Assembly: GCA_949987565.1 (NCBI GenBank) | Contig: OX465104.1 | Coordinates: forward strand, 6,336,948 to 6,400,947 | Direction of reading: 5' to 3' | DNA: 64,000 nucleotides | DNA from: Luidia sarsii | Lineage: Eukaryota; Echinodermata; Asteroidea; Paxillosida; Luidiidae | Shown here: positions 33,906 to 45,450 of the stretch, piece after piece | How positions within the stretch are numbered: position 1 is the first letter of the stretch | How the letters are laid out: each line of letters opens with the position of its first letter | Notes under the pieces: generated by a model | The model's input: only the letters and a program-made list of their open reading frames with translations | Told to the model about the DNA's origin: nothing | Database searches by the model: none | Translations under genes and position numbers: made by a program

Positions 33906-34702
33906 TTGACAACATGGAGTGACAAGCAATGGCAGCTTTCCTTATGCACGGCCGGTCGCTGACGTACTGTAACATATCACCGCTCATCAATCACATACTG
34001 CTATTCATCACGGGCGTGTGTGCGCGGTTCAGCCACACAGCAGACGGTCCTCGTGAAACCGCTCAACTGTGTACGTTACCGTTCAGAGCAGATGTGCCAT
34101 ACGCTGAAAAGAATGGCAAGAATGACGGAGAATGTCATAATACATTCGGTAAATATTTGCACGACTTTCCCCCTACGGCGACCGCGGATAGTTGGAGACC
34201 TCGAACCCGTCCAGATCGCCCGGGCGGTCCCGCGCGGATGTCCTGGCCCGACTCGCTGCTCGGTGGACACACGACGTTACCCGCAATATTATTTTTTTGT
34301 TCGGCGTCAGAGGTGATTGCATAACGCGGTACCACGTGGCCCCGAGTCGGACGGGATCCCTCGGCTACGGTGGCCTCGAAGGGACACGCCAAGTGGCTAT
34401 TTTATTGTATTCGCGTCGGGATGCAAAGTCAAGCCGAAGCTATCTTCGCATCTGTTCATAGAATCTGTATTCAAATGGGATCATTATATCTGTGGACTAC
34501 ATCGGTCCTAGTATTATTTAGAGTAGAATTAATTCCACGGCAGGGAGTTAGACCATGGAGGAACCATGGTTAGACTATAGCACGCCGGATGGGGATAAGG
34601 AACGGTAAAGATTGTTAGCAAACATTGGTATGAGCAATCCGTACCACGCGCTGGAATCGGACGCTCTGAGAATCCGTGTATACGTGCGGGGTTATTATTT
34701 GT
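33906..34702. other. non-coding, GC-rich middle, no gene recognised
   Basis: The part at 34160-34400 is CpG-rich and stays open in several frames on both strands, but none shows a domain or credible splice sites. It could be a fragment of a CpG island or of an unknown repeat. Confidence 0.3.
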
Positions 34703-34704
34703 TT

Positions 34705-34713
34705 TCTCTCTCT

Positions 34714-34760
<47 letters not shown>
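34705..34760 (+). repeat. CT microsatellite
   Basis: About 27 CT units with a single interruption (CTTTTTCT). Confidence 0.9.
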
Positions 34761-34764
<4 letters not shown>

Positions 34765-34966
34765 TCAGCCAATCCGTTGCTCAAGTGGCACATCCTACAG
34801 GCGATCGGAGCCAGCCTGCGCGTTGCATTGCTATTATGCAGCTGAGCCCGTGGCATTACGAGCCGTATAGAATAATGCAGATGCCCGCACGGATAACATT
34901 AAAGGGCGTGTAGGTACTAGAAGACGGGTTGCTGATCTGCTTGCTCGGAAGAGCGAGTTGGTTTGA

Positions 34967-35013
34967 CCAAGGAGGTATTACCCTTGGTTTGCCCTCGCCT
35001 AATACCTCCTTGG
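34967..35013. repeat. perfect 14-bp hairpin
   Basis: CCAAGGAGGTATTA at 34967 is followed after 19 bp by its exact complement TAATACCTCCTTGG. A second, smaller palindrome (TGGAGGATCATCCTCCA) follows at 35022. GGTTTGACC precedes the first arm and follows the second, suggesting duplicated segments. Confidence 0.7.
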
Positions 35014-35702
35014 TTTGACCATGGAGGATCATCCTCCACGGGTTTGACTGCACTGTTATGTGATTAAGAACTATACGAGATAGTGTGGATGAGGGTCTCA
35101 TGCCGGAATCCCGGTAGGCTCTTTCGGGAGCATGAATAGATGAGTGAGAGGGGAAAGGCTAAAGGACACGGATGAGAGAAGGGCACAGATGGAAGCTGAC
35201 AGGGTGAGATCATGGTGAGATCAACGGGTGGGGGTAGGGACATGGGATGGGATTAGACTCGGGGAAAGATCAAAGGAAAAGTTCAGAGAGAGAGAGGTGA
35301 ATGGCGGGTGAACACGAACGGTGGATTACTAAATGAAAGATTATTCACCCCCCAAAATGGTGTACAACTGCTTAGTGACGGAAATGTCCCCAAATGCAAC
35401 ACTCATGAATCTGGAGGGCATGACGTTTCGATCCAAGTAGGAATTTTCCAAGGCTATAATGTGTGTTTTAACCGTTCTTCTCCTGAATGTTGGTGCTTCA
35501 TCCACGGGTCTCCTCGGGCTCATACGCGGTACAGCATCATTGCGTTGACCAAGCTATATCCTATACACAGTGCACTGATAAAGAGTGACCCAAATGATTG
35601 GGACGAGAAAGATATCAGCTATACATCGTTTTAATATCCGAGTCCTCTACATTAAACGAATTAATGGAATAAAACCGAGGCATCAGCATCTTTCATCACA
35701 AT

Positions 35703-35954
35703 ATAGGAGGGTCTTGCGGTGACACCATAATAAGGTATCTTTAGCAGGAAGAGGTATGAGGTTCTAAAAAGAACCTGAGTGATAACTTGACGTTCCGATC
35801 AGTATGTTCTGGCCGTCATCACAAGCTCTACTTCAACTATACTCAGGAACAACTTCTCCGGAACGTTGAGCTATCACTCAGGTTCTTTTCAGAACCATAC
35901 CGGCACCTCTCCCTAAAAGTGACCTTATACATGGTGTCACCGCAAACCCTCATA
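35703..35954. mobile_element. GCGGTGACACC MITE, uninterrupted copy
   Basis: The ends are GGAGGGTCTTGCGGTGACAC and GGTGTCACCGCAAACCCTC. Inside, AGAACCTGAGTGATAACTTG is mirrored by AGCTATCACTCAGGTTCTTT, so much of the element folds back on itself. A GTTCTGGCCGTCATCAC segment lies in the middle. It is about 250 bp and non-coding. Confidence 0.85.
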
Positions 35955-36038
35955 ATATTGTTTTATATCAACCATGCAAAGCCTTAGGGGCCTAACTAAG
36001 TCCTGTCCTTCATCACTTCACGTATCCCGTGTTGTCCT

Positions 36039-36429
36039 TTAATCGTGAAAATACAAACACTTTGAGATGCTGCTTGTATTCAGGTACTTTCGCAGGGTAA
36101 TGACATCTGTCTGCAGCGACATGTGACACGCGAACGCCATCTTACGAAGGTTACGGTCACCTCCTCCCCATCCGATGGTTAAACCACCGTCGATCCTCGG
36201 CGGAGAGGCCCTCCGCTTTTTAGTTTTCCCAGTCGTCGCCTCGAGTCCTTGCAATGCACGGTGCCGGACTAGAATTCGATCCAAGACGGCTCCGCCGAGC
36301 TGATAGTCATAAAGTATGGACCCACAGACCCTTAACGAGGGGGTCTTGGGAGACTTGGGAGTGATATACTGTCGGATAAACGGTGCTTCAGACAACCTGG
36401 GGGTTCAATCGTTGTTTTTTTAGTGTATA
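36039..36429. other. open but unrecognised segment
   Basis: A minus-strand frame of 118 codons runs from 36395 to 36039. It has mixed composition (RALQGLEATTGKTKKRRASP) but no domain I recognise, and the region has several CpG-rich patches. Nothing supports it as a gene. Confidence 0.25.
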
Positions 36430-36668
36430 TGTGACCCGGCACATCATAATGAGGAATAACCCCCACTTTTGAGATTTTGAGATTTTCCAATGCCGTGAAA
36501 GAGTGTAGGCCTACTTTTAACTTTCAAATGATTCAAAATGTCCTCCAATACATTCCCGAAAATACAAACAAAATAAACAAATTGATTTTTAATCGAATTG
36601 AGAAGATACTTTGTTTAATCGAAAAGTGTTTTGGTGGGATATTCCTCATGTTGCTGTGCCGGGTCACA
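36430..36668. mobile_element. TGTGACCCGGCAC MITE, short form
   Basis: This 239-bp copy has nearly perfect ends (TGTGACCCGGCACATCATAA and TGTTGCTGTGCCGGGTCACA) and TA on both flanks. It is one of the best preserved copies in the window. Confidence 0.9.
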
Positions 36669-37436
36669 TATTCGTTATGAGTTATGAGGCTTTAAATGTG
36701 GCCCTATTTGGCTGTATAGAAGTGGAGTTCTGTTTCTCTCAATCCTTGCAGAAATTCTCCTTGGACGGCTACAGATTTTTTTTGGGGGGGGTATTTTTTC
36801 AGGAAGTGATTAGCATCGAAAACTGCAATTTGGCTAAGGGCACCGAAATCGAAAAGAATCTGAGAGATGAAGGTCCAAACTACAATTTTCAGTAGGCCTT
36901 ATATAGCCACAAAGAAATGAGAGACTTCTGCACTGGGTGTGTTTTCGCTTCGAAGTGAGGGTATTTTGTGCTACGGTGTTTGTATGGAACTTGATTTAGT
37001 GTTCTGAACCCAGGCTCACATCGTCTCCGAGTGGCCCTCTTTTCTCCCCAACCTTAGGTTCGGCATCACAGGGGCAGAGTGATACTAAGCCGAGCACAGA
37101 GTCTCTGGAGTGTGCGTGTGGAATACACAGACCGACCCGAAACAAGGTCAACGGGACAATTCGGGGTCAGCGCGGTCACCGGTCGAAAGCCCCCCACCCC
37201 CCGGGAAGTCAAGACTGAGAACCACACCTGACAGATACGCCTGTCAATGCTACTTCAGCTTCGTAGTCTGTCAAAATTGACGCCACTTTAGGCAACGACT
37301 CTGCAGCCTCGTACATAAAACACACAATAAACAGGCGCAGTACACAAATGTTGCAAACTGCTCGCTGACTAAAAATGTAAAAAAAAAAAAAAATCAAGAA
37401 AATAAATACGGTCTGACGTTTCGACACATAGATGAG

Positions 37437-38340
37437 CTAGGAGAAGAGGGAGAGGAGGAAGAGGAGGGAGAGGATGGAGAGGAGGGCGAGGAGAGAGAGA
37501 GGAGAGAGAGGAGGAAGATGAGGAAGAGGAGGGAGAGGAGGGAGAGGAGGAAGAGGAGGGAGAGGAGGGAGAGGAGGGAGAGGAGAGGAGAGAGAGGAGG
37601 AAGAGGAGGAAGAGGAGGAAGAGGAGGAAGAGAAGGGAGAGGAGGGAGAGGAGGGAGAGGAGGGAGAGGAGAGGAGAGAGGAGGAAGAGGAGGAAGATGA
37701 TGGAGAGGAGGGAGAGGAGAGGAGAGAGAGGAGGAAGAGGGGGAGAGGAGGGAAAGGAGGGAGAGGAGGGAGAGGAGAGCGGAGGGGAGGAGGGGAGAGA
37801 GGAGAGAGAGGAGGAAGAGGAGGAAGAGGAGGGAGAGGAGGAAGAGGAGGGAAAGGAGGAAGAGGAGGGAGAGGAGGAAGAGGAGGGAGAGGAGGGAGAG
37901 GAGGGAGAGGAGAGGAGAGAGAGGAGGAAGAGGAGGAAGAGGAGTGAGAGGAGGGAGAGGAGAGGAGAGAGAGAGGAGGAAAAGGAGGAAGAGGAGGAAG
38001 AGGAGGGAGAGGAGGAAGAGAGGGGAGAGAAGGGAGAGGAGGGAGAGGAGAGGAGAGAGAGGAGGAAAAGGAGGAAGAGGAGGAAGAGGAGGGAGAGGAG
38101 GAAGAGAGGGGAGAGGAGGGAGAAGAGGGAGAGGAGAGGAGAGAGAGGAGGAAGAGGATGAAGAGGATGAAGAGGAGGGAGAGGAGGGAGAGGAGGGAGA
38201 GGAGGGAGAGGAGGGAGATGAGAGAGAGGAGAGAGAGGAGTAAGAGAAGGAAGAGGAGGAAGAGGAGAGAGAGGAGGAAGAGGAGGAAGAGGAGAAAGAG
38301 GAGAAAGAGGAGAAAGAGGAGCAAGAAGGGAAAGAAGAGC
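37437..38340 (+). repeat. polypurine GGAGAGGA/GGAAGA array, 0.9 kb
   Basis: The plus strand is almost entirely A and G for 900 bp, built of GGAGAGGAGG and GGAAGAGGAG variants. The minus strand is a continuous CTCCTC tract. All three frames on both strands are open and give Glu/Arg or Ser/Leu/Pro polymers, which are not genes. Such mirror-symmetric purine tracts can form triplex (H-)DNA. Confidence 0.92.
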
Positions 38341-40548
38341 TAGGAGGGAGAACATGAAGAGGAGGAACATGATGAAGATGAAAAAGAGGACAGCTAGGAT
38401 GATGAAAGGGCAAGACAATTTTTTCGCAAATATGAACACACTATACAATCACAAAATAAGACCAAATTAGCAACAGGATAATCGAGCCAAAAATGATAGG
38501 AATCGGACAGAACCATCAACAGTCGTTTTCAATCGATATGATTATTGCACACATTATTTCTAATGATAATACTGTACGTAAAATATAATTATACCAAACC
38601 CAAACCATCAAGGTCAGTGTTTTCCGGATCTGTGAGCCCACTGCATATAATAATACCTTGCTCTATGATGATACTAACGGATCGGATTAGTGAAGGACAC
38701 GTGCTGTAGTTTCACGATTCATGCTCCATCATACTGCGATATTTGGATGGAGTATCATGGCACATGATCCAACCGCAGCCTCCAACATACAGTGGGGAGC
38801 CGAACAGCTGGCATTGCCTGCACAAGGTCGACTCTGTGCGATATGGGGCTGGAATCGAGGTACATGTATAACAACGGCTTCACTGTGTACACATCAACCC
38901 TGACTGGAACCATGGGGGAAAACTATCATATTCCAATCTAATCCTACCGTGTTTTTTGAAACAACCATTTGACACTCACCGCAAAGATCAAATTATGCCT
39001 GAGGCTGTCCCCCTTCCATCACCAATCGGACGCCCTTTCGGGAGAATGGTCAGCCGGCGCACTTTTCTTTTTATAAAAAAAAGTGGAAACTATCCTCGAC
39101 TCCAGAGAAGCTCGTAACACGACGACAAGGGATGGCATTGGTGAGTGCGCGCCGCTGACATCCAACCCTTTGTGGCGCTGTCTATATAATATGTGGGCGG
39201 AGATATGCTTGTATGCGCACACAGACTCGTCTGTTGTGTGCGGATTAAAATACTCCAAATTCTCGAACAGAATAGAAGACAAAGCTCGACCCGGTTTTTC
39301 TCTCCCGGGAATACCGAAAAGGCGGTTGAAACTTGAAAGGAGTGCCTGTGTGCTCTGACCGTGAACCGTGCCTAAAGTGTTGGGCATTTTTCTGCTGAAC
39401 TTGGCAGCATTTGCCCTGCGGGCAACAATTTTTCACACCACCCCCTTCACAGAATTGTGTTCATAAATGGGTATTTCATTGTACTGTACAGTTAAAAGTC
39501 ACTAGTTGAATGCATAGAATATTATGCCTGGGACAACTCGCACACACACACAAAAATCGATGGGCATCTGTCGGTTCGTACGAGAGCCTCGCGTATTACG
39601 AACCATAGAGGGCGCATTTCCCTTGAAATACAGAAAAAATAATGGTCGACATCAGGTTTTGTCGGAGTGTCAGCTCTTTTACCATTCGACTCCGAGCTAT
39701 CCAGCCCTTAGATGGTGACTTTCTCAGATAGCCAACTAGTCCCTGCTAGGGTTATTATAATACATGTGTAGGCCTATACATGTTTTGTGTATAAATGCGT
39801 ATACACTAATAGGCACTATAATGCGCATTTGAACTTATTTTAAATAGAATTTGCCCAATTAATAAATAAATAATTATTATTATTATAATTATATGGTAAT
39901 AGTTGGTGGATATTACTAGTTGCTAATTGATGTATGTATGTTAGGCTGTAAGTGCAGAGTGACGCTTAAAACCAATAAAGTAATTCTCAAACCATTTCCA
40001 TTAAGTTTACACAATAATTTATTTCAAACTCACATATATTAAAGTAACACATCGAACATAAACCTAAAAAATGTACATACATAATCTTTAAAAAATCTTG
40101 TATAAAGTTTTTAAATATACCACGCGCGCCATTATAGCTAAAATGACCCAACGAGTTAAATTTCTATCGAAGGTAAATTTTCTTTCTTAAATTTCCGATA
40201 ATCTTAGAGCTCAAAGAACTGCTGGAATCGATGATCAAGTAACCCCAAGAGTTAATCATTTGATGACAGTCGTTGGTTTTACGGGTTCAGTTTTCAAACA
40301 TTTCTTACAAATAGCAAGCTGCAGAAGTGCTGGAATTGATGATGTGACGAACGAAGGATCGATGTATTGGATGATAAAATTGGCTTTTTACAGGTTTTGG
40401 TTTTCTTCATTATTTCCTGGGAGATTCAAAATGCAGAGACGATGGGTCTGCTGACGAGTCTACAGATTGAAAGAGTTCTATGCGTATAGTTGTATAGGCT
40501 CTATAGGTAGAGTTTATCACAGCGCAGAAAGGTCTGGGCGTGCTGGAA
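38341..40548. other. 3' flank of H2B; no gene seen
   Basis: This is mostly AT-rich. A tRNA-SINE fragment (GAGCTATCCAGCCCTTAGAT, then CAACTAGTCCCTGCTAGG) lies at 39690-39755. No histone 3' stem-loop is visible just below the H2B stop. TTTATT at 40018-40023 (AATAAA on the minus strand) is a possible, distant polyadenylation signal. Confidence 0.4.
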
Positions 40549-40788
40549 TCATCTGGTGGCGGTGGTGTACTTGGTGACGGCCTTGGTGCCCTCGCTGACG
40601 GCGTGCTTGGCCAGCTCGCCGGGCAGGAGGAGACGGACGGCCGTCTGGATCTCGCGGCTGGTGATGGTCGCCTTCTTGTTGTACTGGGCCAGGCGGGAGG
40701 CCTCGGCGGCGATGCGCTCGAAGATGTCGTTGACGAAGCTGTTCATGATGCTGATGGCGCGGCTGGAGATGCCGGTGTCGGGGTGCAC
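40549..40788 (-). CDS. H2B: H2B exon 2
   Basis: Eighty codons including the stop, from acceptor AACCCAG at 40790-40789. It starts exactly at VHPDTG and ends TTATR. It is GC-rich compared with the flanking DNA. Confidence 0.95.
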   Translation of the reverse strand: MHPDTGISSRAISIMNSFVNDIFERIAAEASRLAQYNKKATITSREIQTAVRLLLPGELAKHAVSEGTKAVTKYTTATR

Positions 40789-42015
40789 CTGGGTTTTTGT
40801 GGTTGACGAGAGGGGGAAAGGGTTAAACAAAAATGAGAAACTACACTGTACAAAGGATATAAAAAGCCATGGCTTTCTGGTCTCATTGAGAAACCTCAGA
40901 TTATCACAGTGCATAAGTAATGGGTTTGCGGTGACACCATGTAACATTTCCTCTTTTATGAGTATGTGTGGTTCTGAAAAGAACCAGAGGAACTCCAGAA
41001 CCACACATACTCTCAAAAGACAGAATTTTACATGGTGTCACCGCAAACCTATACATCACTCTTTTCTCACCACGGAAAACCTTCAAATCTCATAGAGTGC
41101 ATAAGCTTTTCTAGCAACAGCTACTACTTCACCAGAAATAACAAAGGGGAAAATCTGCGTGTACATGTAGGCCCATTCATTGCATCTGGTGGAAGTAGAC
41201 CAAGGGCTAAATCTTATTGGCATTCTTTTCGACTGGTTGGGTCGTCAACCATTTTTTTTCTTGAGTGCATCAGTTCGAACAACTACCGTTAGGCAATCTT
41301 TAATCTTGAAAAGTCAAAGTTAAGCATCCATATAAAGTCGGGTGGGATTTGGCGGTCTTAACTGAGAATCGTTCTGCTGTGTGCATTCAACGTTAACCCA
41401 ACTAAAATTGCCATCGGGAAATGGGTAGGGGACTATTGTGACCGAAAAAGCCACACAGTTTTAGTTTTTTTGTGCAATAAAAAAGACCCTACAAATTCCA
41501 ACTGGAGTTAATTGCGTATGGATTCTATAGGTAGATGTCACGGGTTTGCTTGAAATAGCGCAGCGATCAGATTTGAATTTGCCCAGAGGCAAGCAACTCT
41601 TACTAGTTTAGCCCGTAGGGTAAGTAACTGCCTTAAAATTGTGTCCTGAGAGCTGGACAGATTTTGACGATTCTGAAATCGACGGTGCTTTTTACGAGTG
41701 TGCAGGGAAGCCGGTCATGGCTTTAAAAAGGAGTCGTTGTCTTGGCAAGCTGAAAGGAAACCGCAAAACATGTGCGGTTTTCAAACTGGCGTAGGGGATT
41801 GTAACGGTTCCAACTACGGGTTGTGGGTCCACAATTCGGTGAAAAGGGCGTCTCACCTGCTTCAAGACCTTGTAGATGTAGACATTGTAGGACTCCTTGC
41901 GCTTTCGTCGCCGGGTCTCCTTCTTGCCGGCACCAATGGCCGCTGGGGGCGCCTTCACCTTGGCGGCCTTCTTCTCGCCGGTACCTGCAGCAGCGCGACT
42001 GGAAGCCTTGGTCAT
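40549..42015 (-). CDS. H2B: histone H2B variant, intron-containing
   Basis: Two exons, 42015-41857 and 40788-40549, join in phase 0 to a 132-residue H2B. The histone fold is nearly canonical ([81 protein letters not shown]), and the lysine ubiquitinated in other H2Bs (AVTK) is kept. The N-terminal tail is longer than usual and the C-terminus is TTATR instead of the common TSSK or TSAK. H2B pairs with H2A in the nucleosome. Replication-dependent H2B genes in animals lack introns and end in a stem-loop; this one has a 1,068-bp intron and no visible stem-loop, so a replication-independent or tissue-specific variant is likely. No other histone gene is nearby. Confidence 0.95.
40920..41052. mobile_element. 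GCGGTGACACC MITE in the H2B intron
   Basis: GGGTTTGCGGTGACACCATG at the left and CATGGTGTCACCGCAAACCT at the right form near-perfect terminal inverted repeats. Internal arms (GTATGTGTGGTTCTGAAAAG and CCAGAACCACACATACTC) also pair, so the 130-bp element is essentially one hairpin. It is a shortened relative of 35703-35954. Confidence 0.9.
41857..42015 (-). CDS. H2B: H2B exon 1
   Basis: Fifty-three codons from ATG (context CACCACCATGA) to AAGCAG|GTGAGA. It encodes a basic tail ([20 protein letters not shown]), an RRRKRKES nuclear-signal-like patch and the first helix up to KVLKQ. A (CACCAC)n tract lies immediately upstream. Confidence 0.94.
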
Positions 42016-42900
42016 GGTGGTGGTGGTGGTTTGGTATAGGCGGTGGTGGGCTTCGGCGGTGGAGTTAAGCTGCTGGATAAAGCGAAGGGAGAAAGCAAGG
42101 TTTACACACGAGGAAGTTCAGTGCAGTACCGGCACAACAGAAAGCGAACACGGTCGTAGTATATTTTTGAAGATTCAAAAACGGTTGGGGTGATGTCTCG
42201 ACTCCTGGCGAGGTAGTCCGCTTCTTATCAGAAGCACTGCAGCAGCACAAAGATGTTGCAAATTTACCGTCGAGAAAGACCTGAAAATTCACGAGCCTTT
42301 CCCAAAGATGTAAAACCTTCTACAGAAAGGCACTGCAAGGAGCCAGGGCGATGTAACATTCGAATCTCAAGACCGAAATCAATTACATTTGTCCAAGGGC
42401 ACAGCATCGGCTACGGGTACCGAAAAACCACATGGAAAAAATCTCACCTGTAATAGGGACGGTATGGGCGTCTGGAACTTGGAAGGCGGGCAGGTACACT
42501 GGTTTGGCAAGAGAGGACGAACGCGGAGGTGTTACTTCAGCACTCGGCAAGGCAGACTGGCGGTGGGTCCGGACAGACGGGGAGGTTTTTATGTCCCGGT
42601 GCCTATTGTTCGCCGCTGCCGGGAGGGTTTGTGGGTTGGGGCATCTCTTCCACCTGTTCCGGTCGACACGGGCATCCGATTGGTCCGTTCCCACCTGGAC
42701 TCGTTCAAAATTCAAATGAGGGCCCGCGGCCCGCGCGCAGTCGATCGTGAGGCCTGGGGATGGGGGCGCTTTGAACAGGGGTTGACCGGCGAGAAAGGGA
42801 AACAAAAAGTCGACGGGACCGCTGGAAATTCCGTCTATTGTAGGCGCCGAGGCGGTGCCCGGGGATTGACGGGGGGGGGGGGGTCAGTGGGCGAATAACT
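42016..42900. promoter_or_regulatory. candidate H2B upstream region
   Basis: This lies upstream of the H2B start in sense. A CCAAT box (GATTGGTCC at 42677, minus strand GGACCAATC) and CpG-rich sequence at 42540-42790 could be promoter. No TATA box was found close to the ATG, and the distance of about 660 bp would need a long 5' UTR or a leader intron. Long open frames on both strands at 42380-42890 show no domain. Confidence 0.3.
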
Positions 42901-44230
42901 TGGCCCGACCTAACGTTAGTAACCCCTTTTGTCCCGCAAATTCAGAGGGTGGCCCTTACTTTTGGGGAGGGGGAAGGGTTTGACTATTGTCTGAGATGAA
43001 CAAGGAAGCCCAGTGTAATCTCTGCCAAGTGAATGTATGCGCAGCCTGAGTTTGCGAGGCACATGCATTGATTTGAATTTCGATAGGACCCCCCCAAGCC
43101 CCCCCCCAAAACCCATCAGGCCTATAATTATGACCAATGACATTATAATTTATGGTAAATAATACGAAGCAAAACCAACTCTGTTCCAAAGCCTTGTATA
43201 GGAATGACTTTCAAGAATGAGTGATTCGATGGGAGGGGAATTTGGAAGTTTTTTAATGATTTTCCCCAAAATGTGGAACTTCCAGTATCATACAAAACGT
43301 GTTGCGAACAGTTTTACTGACTAAAATGACCAAATGGAAATTCTCAAAAAGCGATCGAAACGTCAGGCTTTTTACTATTCTTTGCAATCTAGAACTGATT
43401 AAGAAACCAAGGAGATTTTGAACGATACAACCGAGACCTCCTTTTGTTTTCTCTCTCTTTATTCACAAACAGAGGATAGACAATACAAACGAGCGCTTTC
43501 GAATAAATACCAAATTTTGCGGCTTAACACAAAGTTACGGGTACGCTAAAACAAATGGATAAGTTTTAGCCACGAAAGCTACGCAGCATATTTTGGGTCT
43601 AACTCCTGCCTTTCACAAAGAATCCATAATTATGCCTTTCAAGAGGGTCTTCGGCCGCTTCAAAATGGCAAACATAATATTGTGAACTTTATGAATCACC
43701 GATTCGTACGAAAAAAAAACACCCCCAAATTTCTTAAAAAAATAATCACAACAATCTCGCCATTTTACGAGTACGTTATGGTCAGATAAGATTGGAAAGT
43801 TCGCATGGTGGAAGTACAACGAGGAAGGTTGGCGTGGACACCATGTACTTGTACATTCATCTCTTGTGAAATGGATTGTAGCTCTGAAAACAGACGGTAT
43901 ATCTCCAAGTTACATGCTCTTCCACGATGTCATTACCTTGCTTGTATCAATATTTTTTGGGCGGAAGTGAACGTGTATACCAAGGTTTCATTGGCTTAAC
44001 TGATATCTATTATATATTTTCATTACACTGGCAGGAACTTAAACCTGTACCTCCAAAACTGACATGCCTACGATCGAGCCATAGAAGTGATCATTGATAT
44101 TGAGATCGAGTCGAACATTGTTGTCCATGCATGCTTTCCCCCACACACAATAATTGGTGCGTTCCTATTGCCTGGCGGCTTCAGTTTCAAGATCTTTATC
44201 TCCAAAATGCTAACATACTGCTGCTAAAGG
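42901..44230. other. intergenic, no gene seen
   Basis: A copy of the ACTGACTAAAATGACCAAAT and GCGATCGAAACGTCAGG repeat lies at 43300-43370. The rest is AT-rich without recognised features. Confidence 0.35.
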
Positions 44231-44232
44231 TC

Positions 44233-44415
44233 TCTTGTCAAAAAGATCATCGGTTGAGTGCCGGTTGAATTCATCCGACCGATACAATTTCCCCGGTAGA
44301 AAGCCGATTGTACTGGACTCTAGCTGGGGTGAAAAATTCACGATGGCTATCCGGTGGAAACGACATCAGACGGGTCAAATCATCTGATACCCAACCGATG
44401 ATCTTTTTGACAAGA
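44233..44415. mobile_element. MITE with perfect 24-bp terminal inverted repeats
   Basis: TCTTGTCAAAAAGATCATCG (plus GTTG) at 44233-44256 is repeated as its exact complement at 44392-44415. The 183-bp interior has no coding potential. The immediate flanks (AAAGGTC and TGCCTTA) are also loosely complementary, so the true ends may lie slightly further out. No target duplication is obvious and no second copy was seen in this window. Confidence 0.75.
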
Positions 44416-44785
44416 TGCCTTATGCATCAACATTTACTCAAAGGTCCTTTACTCAAAGTGCCTTAAGCTCAAAAGGCCTTTGTCTAATGGAAATTAAGTC
44501 GGATATTTGAGGCTTTTTGCAACCAATAGTCGAAGACCAGTAAAAAGCAAATGCCACATATTATACAACTACAATGATATATATTTTTTTCATTCGTTGG
44601 GCACCCATGAATGTAATGCTTCCCATTCTAGTCTGTCCAGTACATTGTCGATTGCAGTTCCTTTATAGTGTCATCCACGAATTGAATTTCGGGATGATCC
44701 AGACGGTGTCCAACAGCCCACATTCTCCAAACGACACCGCGAGCAGATTGCGGAAGACCTGAAGGTTTGCACAGTGGAAGTGCCA

Positions 44786-44875
44786 AGCGGCGTGCCTGCG
44801 GTGACACCATGCAGCGCTTCTCCTTTGAGCTTTTGAGGAGGAGAGTGTGGCTGTGAAAAAGAGTCGGCAACTCTA
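44786..44875. mobile_element. partial GCGGTGACACC MITE
   Basis: GTGCCTGCGGTGACACCATG, then GGAGAGTGTGGCTGTGAAAA and GAGTCGGCAACTCT, is a diverged left half of the family. The right terminus was not found. Confidence 0.55.
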
Positions 44876-45119
44876 AGAAAATAAGGGTTGGCTGTCCAAA
44901 TTACGAAGGTTTTTTTTTTTTGCACGCTGAGCAGATTCTCACACTTGATCAGGCTCCATGAAATTTGGGCTCTGGGCGGAAAGATCCGAGCAGGGAAAAC
45001 TGGTTTAGGCATCGACCCTACGGGCCTTTCATTGGATAGAGAATTAGGCGACGAATTCGAAATGAGATGAACGATCGATCTGTAAAGGGTGATCCTAAAA
45101 GATCACGTCGTAGAAAATA

Positions 45120-45450
45120 TTGAAATAAAAAGTATTTGACAAATTGACTAGACCGGGACTTGAACCCGAGACCTCTGGATTAACGTACCAATGCTCTTCC
45201 ATCTGAGCTATCCAGCCCTTTATAGATGGTGGTCTTCCCAAATAATCTAGTCAACTAGTCTTTGTCGGGTGGGGGCGCCAGTCAGAAGCAATTCAACCAT
45301 TAACTGCCGTATATTATCTCCCTGGAGAGCACTGGTACGTTAATCCAGATGTCTCGGGTTCAAGTCCTGGTCCAGTGAAAGTTTTCTTTGCCAATTTTTC
45401 AAATTGTTCAACAGTTCCCAGTCAATTTTTCCTTTTTTTGTTTGACTTGA
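45120..45450. mobile_element. tRNA-derived SINE, two arms in opposite orientation
   Basis: At 45143-45222 the minus strand reads GGGCTGGATAGCTCAGATGG (A box) and CTCGGGTTCAAGTCCCGGTC (B box), so it derives from a tRNA gene. The plus strand at 45318-45385 repeats the right part (TAATCCAGATGTCTCGGGTT). Both are followed by the family's CAAAGTTTTCTTTGCC-like tail. Mismatches in the stems and the missing acceptor arm rule out a working tRNA. Confidence 0.75.

Noticed and set aside
36039..36395. 118-codon minus-strand frame
   Set aside because: Ordinary composition but no recognised family and no supporting context.
37369..38448. Ser/Leu/Pro-rich and Glu/Arg-rich frames up to 359 codons
   Set aside because: Low-complexity translation of a polypurine array.
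40556..41095. Plus-strand frame of 179 codons across H2B exon 2
   Set aside because: Antisense to a clearly conserved H2B exon and running through a MITE.
45143..45225. Possible tRNA gene on the minus strand
   Set aside because: A and B boxes are present but the stems do not pair, and the sequence is one of several copies of a SINE family.
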